Assembly (NCBI GenBank): GCA_903951445.1
Contig: CAJBBZ010000132.1
Location: 1 to 64,000, forward strand
Reading direction: 5' to 3'
Length of the DNA: 64,000 nucleotides
DNA from: an uncultured beta proteobacterium
GTDB taxonomy: Bacteria; Pseudomonadota; Gammaproteobacteria; Burkholderiales; Burkholderiaceae_C
Shown: piece after piece, positions 45,787 through 55,593 of the stretch
How the letters are laid out: every line of letters begins with the position of its first letter
Numbering within the stretch: position 1 is the first letter of the stretch
Program-made: the position numbers and the translations under genes
Notes under the pieces: model-generated
The model's input: the letters and a program-made list of their open reading frames with translations, nothing else
What the model was told of the DNA's origin: nothing
The model's database searches: none

Positions 45787-45924
45787 GGGTTGGGGCTCAT
45801 GTAGGGATTCCTTGGGTGCTGTAGTTCAGCTGCGGGCGAAGCTGGGATTCTAAGAGCCTGCCGCTGGCGCTTATCATCCCGCTTATTTCTTGGTAATGGC
45901 GCGCTGTGCGCGCTGCTTATTCGC

Positions 45925-46494
45925 ATGCCCTACCAAATTATCTCGATGGTGTTGGACTTGGTCGTCGGAGTCATCGGCGGGGCCTGTTTGTTGCGCTTGT
46001 ACATGCAGCAACAACGTATCCCCATGTCGGCACGGGCGGGTAACCCGATTGGGCCTTTTTTATTCGCTGTAAGTGATTGGATTGTGTTGCCGCTGCGGCG
46101 CGTGTTGCCGGGTTTGGCACTTCTTGATCTGGCCAGTTTGCTTGCCGCATATCTTTTGGAATTAGCGCAATATTCACTGCTTTGGTTAATTCAGGGCATG
46201 CCCTACGGCTATGGCGCAGTGGCTGGGCTGGCAGGGGTCGGGCTGCTGCGTTTGGCGATTTCGGGCGCTACGATTCTTGTCTTTGTTTATGCGCTGTTGT
46301 CCTGGGTGCAGTCCGCCTCGCCGGTGTCCGACTTGCTGGACCGCTTGGTGGCGCCTCTGTTGGCGCCGATCCGCCGTTACCTACCTTTGGTGGGCGGGGT
46401 GGATTTATCGCCCTTGGCTTTGCTGCTGGCGCTGCAAATTGCTGGCCTACTGATTCATCCGCTTGATGGCGCAATTTTGATGCTGCTCGCCTGA
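45925..46494 (+). CDS. YggT-family integral membrane protein
   Basis: Two YggT repeats, hydrophobic helices, DLLDRLVAPLLAPIRRYLP. Confidence 0.92.
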   Translation: MPYQIISMVLDLVVGVIGGACLLRLYMQQQRIPMSARAGNPIGPFLFAVSDWIVLPLRRVLPGLALLDLASLLAAYLLELAQYSLLWLIQGMPYGYGAVAGLAGVGLLRLAISGATILVFVYALLSWVQSASPVSDLLDRLVAPLLAPIRRYLPLVGGVDLSPLALLLALQIAGLLIHPLDGAILMLLA

Positions 46495-46519
46495 AGGCGC
46501 AGCCCTGCCAGTCCCCGCT

Positions 46520-47392
46520 TTAGATCACCGCGTCGGTGGGATGGCGCTGCAACATAGCCAGCGCTTCGGCCACGGTTTTGCGCATTTCGCGCCGGTCGCA
46601 GATCAGGTCAATCGCACCCTTGGTTTGCAAAAACTCCGAACGCTGGAAGCCTTCGGGCAGCGTGACCCGTACCGTGGACTCAATCACGCGCGGTCCGGCA
46701 AAGCCGATTAAGGCCTTGGGCTCGGCAATCACGATGTCACCCAGGAAGGCGAAACCTGCGCTCACGCCACCCATGGTCGGGTCCGTGAGCACGCTGATAT
46801 ACGGCAATCCTTTTTTGGCTAGGCGCGTGAGCGAGGCATTGGTTTTGGCCATTTGCATCAGGCTGAGTAAGCCCTCTTGCATGCGGGCACCGCCAGTCGC
46901 GGTAAAGCACAGAAAGGCGGATTTTTGCTCCATAGCCGCCTCTACGCCGCGTACAAAGCGTTCACCCACGACCGAGCCCATGCTGCCACCCATGAACTCA
47001 AATTCGAAGCAGGCGGCCACCACGCCAATTCCGTGTACCGAGCCGCCGATGACGACCAGCGCATCGGTCTCGTTGGTGTTTTCCAGAGCCTCTTTCAGTC
47101 GCTCGGGGTATTTGCGGCTGTCTTTGAATTTGAGTGCGTCCACAGGTAGCACTTCCTGACCGATTTCAAACCTGCCTTCATTGTCCAAAAACGCATCGAG
47201 CCGGGCCCGCGCGCCGATGCGGTGATGGTGGCTGCAAGTAGGGCAGACATTGACGTTTTGCTCCAGGTCCGACTTGTACAGCACGGTTTCACAGCCAGGA
47301 CATTTGACCCAAAGCCCTTCGGGCACCGTGCGCCGGTCCGCTGGGTCGGTTTGCTCAATTTTGGTGGGTAGCAGTTTTTCAAGCCAGCTCAT
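46520..47392 (-). CDS. accD: Acetyl-CoA carboxylase carboxyltransferase subunit beta
   Basis: Zn ribbon [40 protein letters not shown]. Confidence 0.98.
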   Translation of the reverse strand: MSWLEKLLPTKIEQTDPADRRTVPEGLWVKCPGCETVLYKSDLEQNVNVCPTCSHHHRIGARARLDAFLDNEGRFEIGQEVLPVDALKFKDSRKYPERLKEALENTNETDALVVIGGSVHGIGVVAACFEFEFMGGSMGSVVGERFVRGVEAAMEQKSAFLCFTATGGARMQEGLLSLMQMAKTNASLTRLAKKGLPYISVLTDPTMGGVSAGFAFLGDIVIAEPKALIGFAGPRVIESTVRVTLPEGFQRSEFLQTKGAIDLICDRREMRKTVAEALAMLQRHPTDAVI

Positions 47393-47442
47393 AGTCTTAC
47401 TCCGTGTTTCGCTTGTCTAAGGCCTGCGGGTTCAAGCTGGCC

Positions 47443-48264
47443 TCAAGCATCCATGGCGCTGCGCACTTCGGCCAAGAAGGCTTGCGCGGTAGGCGCCACT
47501 GTATCGCGGGCTGCATTTTCAATCAATTGGATCATTTTGCTGCCGATCACTACCGCATCCGCCACTTTGGCAATGGTCGCGGCGGTCGCGCCGTCGCGAA
47601 TGCCGAAACCGACGCCTACAGGAATCTGGATGTGGCGGCGTATGCGCGGCAGCATGGCGCCCACGGCATCGGTGTCCAGCGTGCCCGCGCCGGTCACGCC
47701 TTTGAGGGATACGTAATACACATAACCGCTGGCGACCGCTGCTACCTGCGCCATGCGCTCGTCGGTGCTGGTTGGGGCCAGCAAAAATATCAAGTCCATA
47801 TTTTGGGCGCGCAACTGGGCGGCAAAGTCAACGCATTCCTCGGGCGGGTAGTCCACCACCAGCACGCCATCGACTCCGGCTTGCGCGGCATCGTGGACAA
47901 AGGGGCTGTCCACGCCGGGCGCGGCATGGCGCTGGTCATAGCGCTCTATGGGGTTGGCATAGCCCATCAGCACCACAGGCGTGTCGCGGTTGGTTTGCCT
48001 AAATTGGCGCACCATCTCCAGCACCTGCACCATACCGATGCCCATGGCCAAGGCTTTGTCGCCCGAGCGTTGGATAACCGGGCCGTCGGCGCTAGGGTCG
48101 GAGAAAGGGACGCCTAGTTCAATGACGTCGGCCCCGGCAGCCACCATGGCATGCATCAGCTCCGGCGTGACATCCGCATAAGGGAAGCCTGCGGTGACAA
48201 ATGGAATCAAGGCTTTGCGGCCCTGGGTGGCCAAAGCGGCAAACGTGCCTTGGATGCGGCTCAT
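47443..48264 (-). CDS. trpA: Tryptophan synthase alpha chain
   Basis: [19 protein letters not shown]. Confidence 0.98.
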   Translation of the reverse strand: MSRIQGTFAALATQGRKALIPFVTAGFPYADVTPELMHAMVAAGADVIELGVPFSDPSADGPVIQRSGDKALAMGIGMVQVLEMVRQFRQTNRDTPVVLMGYANPIERYDQRHAAPGVDSPFVHDAAQAGVDGVLVVDYPPEECVDFAAQLRAQNMDLIFLLAPTSTDERMAQVAAVASGYVYYVSLKGVTGAGTLDTDAVGAMLPRIRRHIQIPVGVGFGIRDGATAATIAKVADAVVIGSKMIQLIENAARDTVAPTAQAFLAEVRSAMDA

Positions 48265-49568
48265 GCTTTTACTCCCAGGCCGTGCAGCGTGACCGGGTGC
48301 TCGATAGCCCCTTTGACGCTCTGCCCTTGGCAGCTCGGGCGGCAGAAAAAGTCACCGTTACTCAAGTCCGCAACGGTGCCGATGTCTTTGTCACCCCGGC
48401 CCGAAAGATTGACCAATATCGATTGGTCAGGCCGCATGGTCTTAGCCAAATCCATGGCATAGGCCACTGCGTGGCTCGACTCCAGGGCCGGAATGATGCC
48501 CTCGGTGCGGCACAGGTAGTGAAATGCCTCCAGCGCCCGTTTGTCGGTGATGCCCACGTATTGGGCACGCCCGATGTCGCTTAGAAATGCGTGCTCCGGG
48601 CCAACGCCGGGGTAGTCCAGGCCGGCACTGATGCTATGGGTCTCGGTGACTTGGCCGTTATCGTCCTGCAACACATAAGTTCGGTTGCCGTGTAACACGC
48701 CCGCGCTGCCGCGCTGGATCGATGCCGAATGCTTGCCGCTGTCCAGGCCTTCCCCTGCCGCTTCCACACCGATCAACTGCGTCTTCTCAAAAGGGATGTA
48801 GGGGTAAAAAATACCCATGGCATTGCTGCCGCCGCCCACGCAGGCGATCACCGCGTCCGGCTGGGTGTTGGCCGCATGTTGGGCGGCCAGCATGTCGGGC
48901 ATTTGGGCAATGCATTCGGTGCCGATGATGCTTTGGAAATCGCGCACCATCATGGGGTAAGGATGCGGGCCGGCCACAGTGCCGATGATGTAAAAGGTGT
49001 CGTCCACATTGGCCACCCAGTCGCGCATGGCTTCGTTGAGCGCGTCTTTGAGGGTGCGGCTGCCGGACTCGACCGGCACCACGGTGGCGCCCAAGAGCTT
49101 CATACGGTAGACGTTGGGGCTTTGGCGCTTCACATCTTCACTGCCCATGTAAACCACGCACTCCAAGCCATAGCGGGCGCAGATGGTTGCGGTGGCCACG
49201 CCGTGCTGACCGGCGCCGGTCTCGGCGATGATGCGCGGCTTGCCCATGCGCTTGGCCAGCATGGCCTGGCCTATGGTGTTATTGATTTTGTGCGCGCCGG
49301 TGTGGTTTAGGTCTTCGCGCTTGAGGTAAATCTGCGCGCCGCCCATTTCCCGGCTCATGCGCGCGGCGTGGTAGATCGGTGAAGGGCGGCCTACAAAGTG
49401 GGCTAATTCGGACTTGAATTCGGCCACAAATTGCGGGTCGTGTTGATAGCGCGCGTAGGCGGCTTTGAGTTCGTTGATAGCGTGGGTCAGCGTTTCGGAG
49501 ACAAAGCTGCCGCCGTATTTGCCGAAATGGCCGCGGACATCGGGTTGTTGGTAATCAAGCATGTTCAA
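48261..49568 (-). CDS. trpB: Tryptophan synthase beta chain
   Basis: [29 protein letters not shown]; start 49568 or 49562. Confidence 0.98.
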   Translation of the reverse strand: MNMLDYQQPDVRGHFGKYGGSFVSETLTHAINELKAAYARYQHDPQFVAEFKSELAHFVGRPSPIYHAARMSREMGGAQIYLKREDLNHTGAHKINNTIGQAMLAKRMGKPRIIAETGAGQHGVATATICARYGLECVVYMGSEDVKRQSPNVYRMKLLGATVVPVESGSRTLKDALNEAMRDWVANVDDTFYIIGTVAGPHPYPMMVRDFQSIIGTECIAQMPDMLAAQHAANTQPDAVIACVGGGSNAMGIFYPYIPFEKTQLIGVEAAGEGLDSGKHSASIQRGSAGVLHGNRTYVLQDDNGQVTETHSISAGLDYPGVGPEHAFLSDIGRAQYVGITDKRALEAFHYLCRTEGIIPALESSHAVAYAMDLAKTMRPDQSILVNLSGRGDKDIGTVADLSNGDFFCRPSCQGQSVKGAIEHPVTLHGLGVKA

Positions 49569-50293
49569 TGTAATCCTGCAAGGCGCTGGTCGGCGGCGCG
49601 AACGGCGGCGACAAACTGATTAATTTTTTCGGGGTCTTTGATGCCCTTGAGGGTTCCGCCCCCAGGCGCATCGACTTCCACTGCCGAACTGACGTCCACG
49701 GCCAGCGATTTACAGCGCGGCCGTAGCAGGGCGATGCCGTCGCCCACGTTTGCAGCATTGAGTCCACCACTCAAGACGAGGTGAGCGTTGACGCTTGGAG
49801 GAAGCAGTGACCAATTGAATGCCTTACCGCCGCCGCCGAATCCCTCGACATGGGCGTCGAGCAGGATGGCTTGGGCTTGGGAATAATCGAGCGCGTATTT
49901 TACGAGGTCAAAATCCGCCCCCGCTGGGCCGGTGGGAATACGGGCTGCGCGCAAAAAGGGGCGCTTCGCGGCTGTGGCCAGCATTGCGCAGGTTTGGGGA
50001 CTTTCGTCGCCATGCAATTGCAGCAGCGCCGTGGGCAGCAGGGCGCAGGCTGCGGCCACATCGCCGGGTTCGGGGTTGACAAACAACAGCACCGGCGTGA
50101 CGAAAGGCGGCAGCAGGTGGGCCAGTTCGGCGGCCCGCTCCGGGCTGACGGCACGCGGGCTTTTGGCGTACAGCACAAAGCCGATGGCATCCACGCCCGC
50201 TGTGACTGCGGCTTGCACGTCTTGCGCGCGCGTCAGGCCGCAGACTTTGATACGGGTACGTGGGGCGGTGAGTTGCGGGTTCATGGAAGCCAA
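49565..50293 (-). CDS. trpF: Phosphoribosylanthranilate isomerase
   Basis: [29 protein letters not shown]. Confidence 0.96.
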   Translation of the reverse strand: MASMNPQLTAPRTRIKVCGLTRAQDVQAAVTAGVDAIGFVLYAKSPRAVSPERAAELAHLLPPFVTPVLLFVNPEPGDVAAACALLPTALLQLHGDESPQTCAMLATAAKRPFLRAARIPTGPAGADFDLVKYALDYSQAQAILLDAHVEGFGGGGKAFNWSLLPPSVNAHLVLSGGLNAANVGDGIALLRPRCKSLAVDVSSAVEVDAPGGGTLKGIKDPEKINQFVAAVRAADQRLAGLH

Positions 50294-51063
50294 TCATACG
50301 CAGGCGTGTGCTCGGGCATGCCAAAGTGGGCCGCATACCGGGGCCCTAGAAAATACAGTCCCGCCGGGGAAAAAGTAGGCGCGGCCTGCTTGCGGTCGCG
50401 CGCCTGCAAGACGGTTTCCATCCACTCGGGCGCCTCCAGGCCCTGCCCAACCCGTACCAGCGAGCCCATGATGTTGCGGATCATGTGGTGCAAAAAGGCG
50501 CTGGCCTCGAAGTCAAAGCGCCAATACGCGCCGCGCTGCACCATGTCGATGCGCAGCAGATTTTTGACTGGCGAGAGTGCCTGGCATTCCGAGGCACGAA
50601 ACGAGCTGAAATCGTGTTCACCCAGCAGGTAATCAGCCGCCCGGCGCATGGCCGCGCCATCAAGTTGCCGAAAGCTCCAGCCTACGCGGCCCGCTTCTAG
50701 GGTGGGCCGTACTTCGGATTGGCGCAGCACATAGGCATAACGTCGGCTGGTAGCGCTGGCACGGCAGTGAAAATCAGGCGGCGCGGGCAGCGCCCATTCG
50801 ACGGCGATATCGCTGGGCAACTTGCTATTGGTGCCGCGCACCCATGCATGGTTGCTTCGGTCAACCGGGCTTTCAAAGTGCACCACTTGCATGAGGGCGT
50901 GCACGCCAGCGTCGGTGCGTCCGGCGCACAGCGTGGAAACGCGTGTGCCGGTAAACGAAGCGAGCGCGGCTTCCAGCCGGTCCTGCACGGTAAGCCCGGA
51001 GGATTGACTTTGCCAGCCTTGGTAGGGCAAGCCGTTGTAGCTTAGGCCCAAGACCATTCGCAT
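50281..51063 (-). CDS. truA: tRNA pseudouridine(38-40) synthase
   Basis: CAGRTDAGVHALMQVVHF. Confidence 0.97.
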   Translation of the reverse strand: MRMVLGLSYNGLPYQGWQSQSSGLTVQDRLEAALASFTGTRVSTLCAGRTDAGVHALMQVVHFESPVDRSNHAWVRGTNSKLPSDIAVEWALPAPPDFHCRASATSRRYAYVLRQSEVRPTLEAGRVGWSFRQLDGAAMRRAADYLLGEHDFSSFRASECQALSPVKNLLRIDMVQRGAYWRFDFEASAFLHHMIRNIMGSLVRVGQGLEAPEWMETVLQARDRKQAAPTFSPAGLYFLGPRYAAHFGMPEHTPAYDWLP

Positions 51064-51097
51064 GCTCAGGCCCTGATGCGGCGCACCGCGGCGCGCA

Positions 51098-53446
51098 TCA
51101 CTTGAGTTTTGCCAACATGGCCTGTGCTCTATGGCGTTGCTCGTCCGAGCCGTTGGCTATCACTTCATCGAGCATGCTGCGTGCACCTTTGAGCTCGCCG
51201 ATTTCTATAAATTGTTTTGCTAATTCCATGGAGGTTTCCAACTGCTCTGAAATGCTTTGGGTCTGCGGAGAAGGGCTGGCAGCCAAATCCAGTGACAGCG
51301 AGTCCATATTAAAGGACATGGCCTTGGGCGACTTGGCTTTAGCGCTCGCTGCAGCACTGTCTCCGCCCGGCACGAAGGATAGCACGGGGTCCAGTCCGGG
51401 TGCCGCGCTGGCCACCCTGACTGGCGGACTTGCGGCAGGCGTCGCTTGCCCATTATTGCCCCCGAACATCGAATTTTCAAATTCCAGCATGCCGCCTTTG
51501 GGACTCGCTGCTGGCGTCGCTGCGATCGTATTTTGGTAGCGTGGGTTACCCGGTTCCATGGACTGGCCTAGCGACTGAATTTGGGCCCAATCTGCACTAT
51601 CAGTGCCTGCAAGCACTTCCACCTGGTCGGCGCAAATGGCGAAATTGCTGGTGTCCTGGCGCGCGGCGTAGATTTCCGCTAGCTTCAGATGAATTGCGAC
51701 GCGTTTGGGGTCTTGCATCAAACCTTCGCGCAATATCTCTTCGGCCGGTTCGTCCTTGCCATAGGCCAAGTACACATCTGCTTCTGCCACCGGGTCTAAT
51801 TCGGCAGCAAACACCGTGTTTTCTGCTGGATTGCGCGCGTTGGACATACTGGTATCCACTTGATCGCCGCTATACGCTGTATTGTTAACTTCTGTGTTGG
51901 TAGTCCAGGGAGCCTCGTTTTTATCGGTGGCAGCCACTGCCGCAGTTGCCGTTTTCTTATCTTTGCGTTTACGTGCCCAGATAATTCCAGCAGCTCCCAA
52001 GCCAAGCGCTCCCAATCCGATCAAGAACAACTCTATCGAATTGGCTAAAGTTTCAAGTACAACTTCCAAAAAATCAGGCTCGGCAATAACCGGGGCAGGG
52101 CTAGACGCGGGTGTTGCTGGGGCTTTGGCTACCGGTGGCGCCGAGACCGGCGGCGCGGGCGCCACGCTTGTCGCGCTTGCAGTGGGCGCCGCTGAAGCCG
52201 CATTAGCAGGGGTTTGCGCCATTGCGACACCGACAGGGGCGGACAAAGTGCCGACATCTGTTGCCGCGCCAGGGGCTGCAGGTTGGGGGGAAGCCGGGGC
52301 GACTGTCGGCGCGGTGCTGGCCTTGGCTAACGCATTTAATTCCTGAATATTCTTCGCTAACTCTGCGGCGCGGTCCAACTCGCTTTGTTTATTTTTTTCC
52401 TTGGCGATTTGGTCCAGCTTTTCAACTTCTTTTTTATCCTGCTGTGTGTTTTTGCTGAGCTTTAATGCATCGCCGCCTTTTTCAGCAGTGTTTTTCGACT
52501 CTATAGTGCTGAGTGGCTTGACATTGGAAGAAGCGTATTCCTTACCCGAGGCCGGATATATTTGTTTTTTGCCGGCGCGTTGAAGGGTGTTAAATGCTTG
52601 GGCCTGTGCCGCCAATGTGGTGCGCGCCTCTTTTTCATTGATCTGGTACACCGTTTCTGCCGGGGGCACTGCAATTGATGTGCCAGACTGAATTAAATTG
52701 ACGTTGCCACGGATAAATGCTTGCGGGTTAGATTGCAATAAGGCAATCAGCATTTGTTCTGTGCTGGCCCCATCGGGTTTGAGACGCTTGGCTATATTCC
52801 CGGCGGTATCGCCCGGCCGTACGCTGATGTTTTTCGTGTCATCCTGCGGTTTTTCTGTGTACTCTTCAGTACGTTTTTTTGCCAGTGCTGCGGATATTTT
52901 GGCTGTGCTTGCAGGCGGCAGGGGCACAGCTTCTGCGGACGCAACTGGACCGATTGCTGCGGTACTCGTTACCGTGCTGCGCTCCGCTAGCTCAGGCGCC
53001 GCCACCAGGCCCTCATTGAGTGGTGGCGGGTCTAGTAGCAGGCGGTAGGGGCGTACGAGTTTGGAAGCGCTGGAAGATACTTCAATAACCAGATCGACAA
53101 AGGGCTCGCCAATGGGGCGCGCGCTGCGTAGTTTTATAAAGCGCGTGCCATTGGGGCGCCGCAGCAATTCGATTTGTGCATCGCCAATGGACTGGCTGTA
53201 ATCCATACTCAGGTCCACAAAGGCTTTCGGCTCGGCAACGCCCGCCTTCAGGCTGGCCTCTTCCTGTGCTGTAACGTTTAAAACGTCGATTTCAACTACT
53301 AGGTTTTGTCCGAGGTAGGAGCGCACTGCGATCGGCGCTAGGGTAATTGCGTTGGCAAAACCGGCATACAGCGAGCCGCTCAGCCAGAAAATGGCCAGCG
53401 GCAGCCTCACTGTCAAAGAGCGCGTCCAACCCATATTCACCCCCAA
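51098..53446 (-). CDS. fimV: FimV/HubP-type LysM- and TPR-containing pole/motility protein
   Basis: N-terminal FimV domain, LysM-like (SVRPGDTAGNIAKRLKP), TM helix, acidic region, C-terminal FimV TPR (KQFIEIGELKGARSMLDEVIANG). Confidence 0.92.
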   Translation of the reverse strand: MGVNMGWTRSLTVRLPLAIFWLSGSLYAGFANAITLAPIAVRSYLGQNLVVEIDVLNVTAQEEASLKAGVAEPKAFVDLSMDYSQSIGDAQIELLRRPNGTRFIKLRSARPIGEPFVDLVIEVSSSASKLVRPYRLLLDPPPLNEGLVAAPELAERSTVTSTAAIGPVASAEAVPLPPASTAKISAALAKKRTEEYTEKPQDDTKNISVRPGDTAGNIAKRLKPDGASTEQMLIALLQSNPQAFIRGNVNLIQSGTSIAVPPAETVYQINEKEARTTLAAQAQAFNTLQRAGKKQIYPASGKEYASSNVKPLSTIESKNTAEKGGDALKLSKNTQQDKKEVEKLDQIAKEKNKQSELDRAAELAKNIQELNALAKASTAPTVAPASPQPAAPGAATDVGTLSAPVGVAMAQTPANAASAAPTASATSVAPAPPVSAPPVAKAPATPASSPAPVIAEPDFLEVVLETLANSIELFLIGLGALGLGAAGIIWARKRKDKKTATAAVAATDKNEAPWTTNTEVNNTAYSGDQVDTSMSNARNPAENTVFAAELDPVAEADVYLAYGKDEPAEEILREGLMQDPKRVAIHLKLAEIYAARQDTSNFAICADQVEVLAGTDSADWAQIQSLGQSMEPGNPRYQNTIAATPAASPKGGMLEFENSMFGGNNGQATPAASPPVRVASAAPGLDPVLSFVPGGDSAAASAKAKSPKAMSFNMDSLSLDLAASPSPQTQSISEQLETSMELAKQFIEIGELKGARSMLDEVIANGSDEQRHRAQAMLAKLK

Positions 53447-53464
53447 TATTCGATTGTCACGATA

Positions 53465-53486
53465 TTATCATTAAAAAATATGATAA
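53465..53486. promoter_or_regulatory. Inverted repeat TTATCAT-N8-ATGATAA upstream of fimV
   Basis: Perfect 7-bp arms in AT-rich fimV upstream region. Confidence 0.35.
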
Positions 53487-53592
53487 CAATATTAATAATC
53501 AAAATTGGCTAATAAATTTGATGAAAATTGGGTTTTGGACGCCTTTAAGGTTCTTGGTTTAAGGATGGAATACGGCTTGCGCAGTGGCCTGA

Positions 53593-54711
53593 TTAGTGTT
53601 CCAGCAGGATGCGCAACATGCGCCGCAGCGGCTCGGCAGCACCCCAAAGTAGTTGGTCGCCAATCGTAAAGGCGCCCAGATACTGCGGGCCCATGACGAG
53701 TTTGCGAACCCGGCCAACCGCAATATCCATAGTGCCAGTGACCGCCACGGGTGTCAGGTCGCGCACGCTATCCATACGGTTATTGGCGACAAAACGCACC
53801 CAGGCATTGTCATTTTTCAACATATCCTCAATATCGGCCAAGGGCACATCGCGCTTCATTTTGATGGTCAGGCTCTGGCTGTGGCAGCGCATGGCGCCGA
53901 CACGTACGCAAATGCTGTCTATGGGCACGGGATGGTTCTGGCGCCCCAAAATCTTATTCGTCTCGGCACTGCCTTTCCATTCTTCTAGGCTGGTGCCATC
54001 GCCTCGGTCGCTGTCGATCCAGGGGATAAGGCTACCGGCCAGGGGGACCATAAAGTTTTTGGTTTCTTCCTTTGAGAGGGCGCGCTGGGTGGCGGCTACC
54101 TGGCGGTCAATCTCCAAAATCGCGCTGGAGGGATTGTCTAAGTGGGTGCGCACCGCGTTGTTGAGCGTGCCCATTTGGGTCAGCAACTCGCGCATGTGCT
54201 GCGCGCCGCCGCCGCTGGCTGCTTGGTAGGTAGTGGCCGTCATCCATTCCACCAAATCGGCCTTGAACAGGGCGCCTAGGCCCATCAACATACAGCTCAC
54301 GGTACAGTTGCCGCCGATATAGTCTTTCACGCCGCGCGCCAATGCGGCGTCTATCACAGGCCGATTCACCGGGTCCAAAATAATGACCGCATCGTCTTTC
54401 ATGCGCAGCGTTTTGGCGGCATCAATCCAATAGCCTTTCCAGCCAGCCGCGCGCAGTTTGGGATAGACCTCTGTGGTGTAGTCGCCGCCCTGGGCGGTGA
54501 TGATGATGTCGCAACGTTGCAGGGCAGCCAAGTCGAAGGCGTCTTGCAAGGTGGTTTCGTTCTTGGCAAAGCTGGGGGCTGCGCCACCGCTGTTGGAGGT
54601 GGAGAAAAACAGGGGTTCGATCAGGTCAAAGTCACCTTCTGCCTGCATCCTGTCTAACAACACCGAGCCGACCATGCCGCGCCAGCCGACCAATCCTACT
54701 AACTTACTCAT
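53593..54711 (-). CDS. asd: Aspartate-semialdehyde dehydrogenase
   Basis: VGLVGWRGMVGSVLLDRM, GGNCTVSCMLMGLG. Confidence 0.98.
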   Translation of the reverse strand: MSKLVGLVGWRGMVGSVLLDRMQAEGDFDLIEPLFFSTSNSGGAAPSFAKNETTLQDAFDLAALQRCDIIITAQGGDYTTEVYPKLRAAGWKGYWIDAAKTLRMKDDAVIILDPVNRPVIDAALARGVKDYIGGNCTVSCMLMGLGALFKADLVEWMTATTYQAASGGGAQHMRELLTQMGTLNNAVRTHLDNPSSAILEIDRQVAATQRALSKEETKNFMVPLAGSLIPWIDSDRGDGTSLEEWKGSAETNKILGRQNHPVPIDSICVRVGAMRCHSQSLTIKMKRDVPLADIEDMLKNDNAWVRFVANNRMDSVRDLTPVAVTGTMDIAVGRVRKLVMGPQYLGAFTIGDQLLWGAAEPLRRMLRILLEH

Positions 54712-54728
54712 TGCTTTGCCCTTTCAAA

Positions 54729-54864
54729 AAAACAGTGTGTGACCTGACTGTTTTCCCGGCTCGTCTGGCCGGGGGGCGCACGACGAACCGGGCTGTGTCA
54801 GCCGGTCGTGGTTTTGGTAATGATTGCGCGCGCCCCGGCACGGGCCGTAATGGCCGTGGCGGGG
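54729..54864 (-). promoter_or_regulatory. Structured asd mRNA leader (candidate attenuator/riboswitch)
   Basis: Successive hairpins CCCCGCCACGGCC/GGCCCGTGCCGGGG, CCGGCTG/CAGCCCGG, CCCGGTTCGTC/GACGAGCCGGG and AAAACAGT/ACTGTTTT+T7 ending ~14 nt before asd; possible -10 TACAAT at 54901-54906. Confidence 0.45.
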
Positions 54865-55119
54865 ATCAGAGTGAACAGGTGGGCGCAAAACATAGAAAAG
54901 ATTGTAGCCTCACTCGCTGAGGGCTAGCTTTCAAGCTTGTCCGAACCATTCTTCAGGGGGTACACCAGCACGCGAAGGTCTTGTCGTGGACTATTCACTT
55001 GGGTGCTGATTGCTTGTTAATATGGAAATAAATGTCGGAAAACTTGGCTGCTAGAAAAGCATTTTGGCAGTGACATTTCACCATTTTTACTTACCGAGTC
55101 ACCATTGAACGAAACCATT

Positions 55120-55593
55120 ATGCTTAGACCTGAAATCCTTGCCTCTGCCCAAAAAAGCGTCCTGTGTTGGCTTGCCACAGTAGATGCCCAAGGCCAACCT
55201 AATGTGTCGCCCAAAGAGATATTTATGTTTTATGACGCCGAGCATTTGCTGATTGCCAACATTGCCTCCCCCCGCAGTGTCCGCAATATCGTAGCCAACC
55301 CGCGCGTGTGCGTGAGTTTTATAGACGTCTTTTTCCAAAAAGGTTTTAAGGTCTCAGGAGTTGCCCAAAACATTGTTAAGCAAGATGCAGATTATGAAAA
55401 ATGGGCTGCGCCATTGAATGCCATGGCAGGTCCACGATTTCCAATTCGCAGTGTGATCTTGATCCAGGTCACCGCGTGTGAGCCTATTCTCGCTCCCAGC
55501 TATCAGTTCTACCCGGACCAAACCACAGAGCAGGCGCAAACTGCTTCGGCGATGCGGGCCTATGGCGTGCAGCCCTTAGGCGATCGCATTTAG
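55120..55593 (+). CDS. Pyridoxamine 5'-phosphate oxidase-family (FMN-binding split barrel) protein
   Basis: [47 protein letters not shown] at 55120. Confidence 0.82.
   Translation: MLRPEILASAQKSVLCWLATVDAQGQPNVSPKEIFMFYDAEHLLIANIASPRSVRNIVANPRVCVSFIDVFFQKGFKVSGVAQNIVKQDADYEKWAAPLNAMAGPRFPIRSVILIQVTACEPILAPSYQFYPDQTTEQAQTASAMRAYGVQPLGDRI

Noticed and set aside
45678-45926. 82-aa minus-strand ORF containing SLRPQRSNPLALVKQVLMDRHVAGLRAM
   Set aside because: It is a translation of the palindromic repeat itself; such repeat-derived peptides are commonly mis-annotated as proteins.
47404-48117. 237-aa plus-strand ORF opposite trpA
   Set aside because: Shadow ORF antisense to trpA; His/Ala/Gly-rich composition typical of reverse-frame translation.
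54711-54920. 69-aa plus-strand ORF over the asd leader
   Set aside because: Better explained by the hairpin-rich leader on the opposite strand; no RBS or homologous domain seen.
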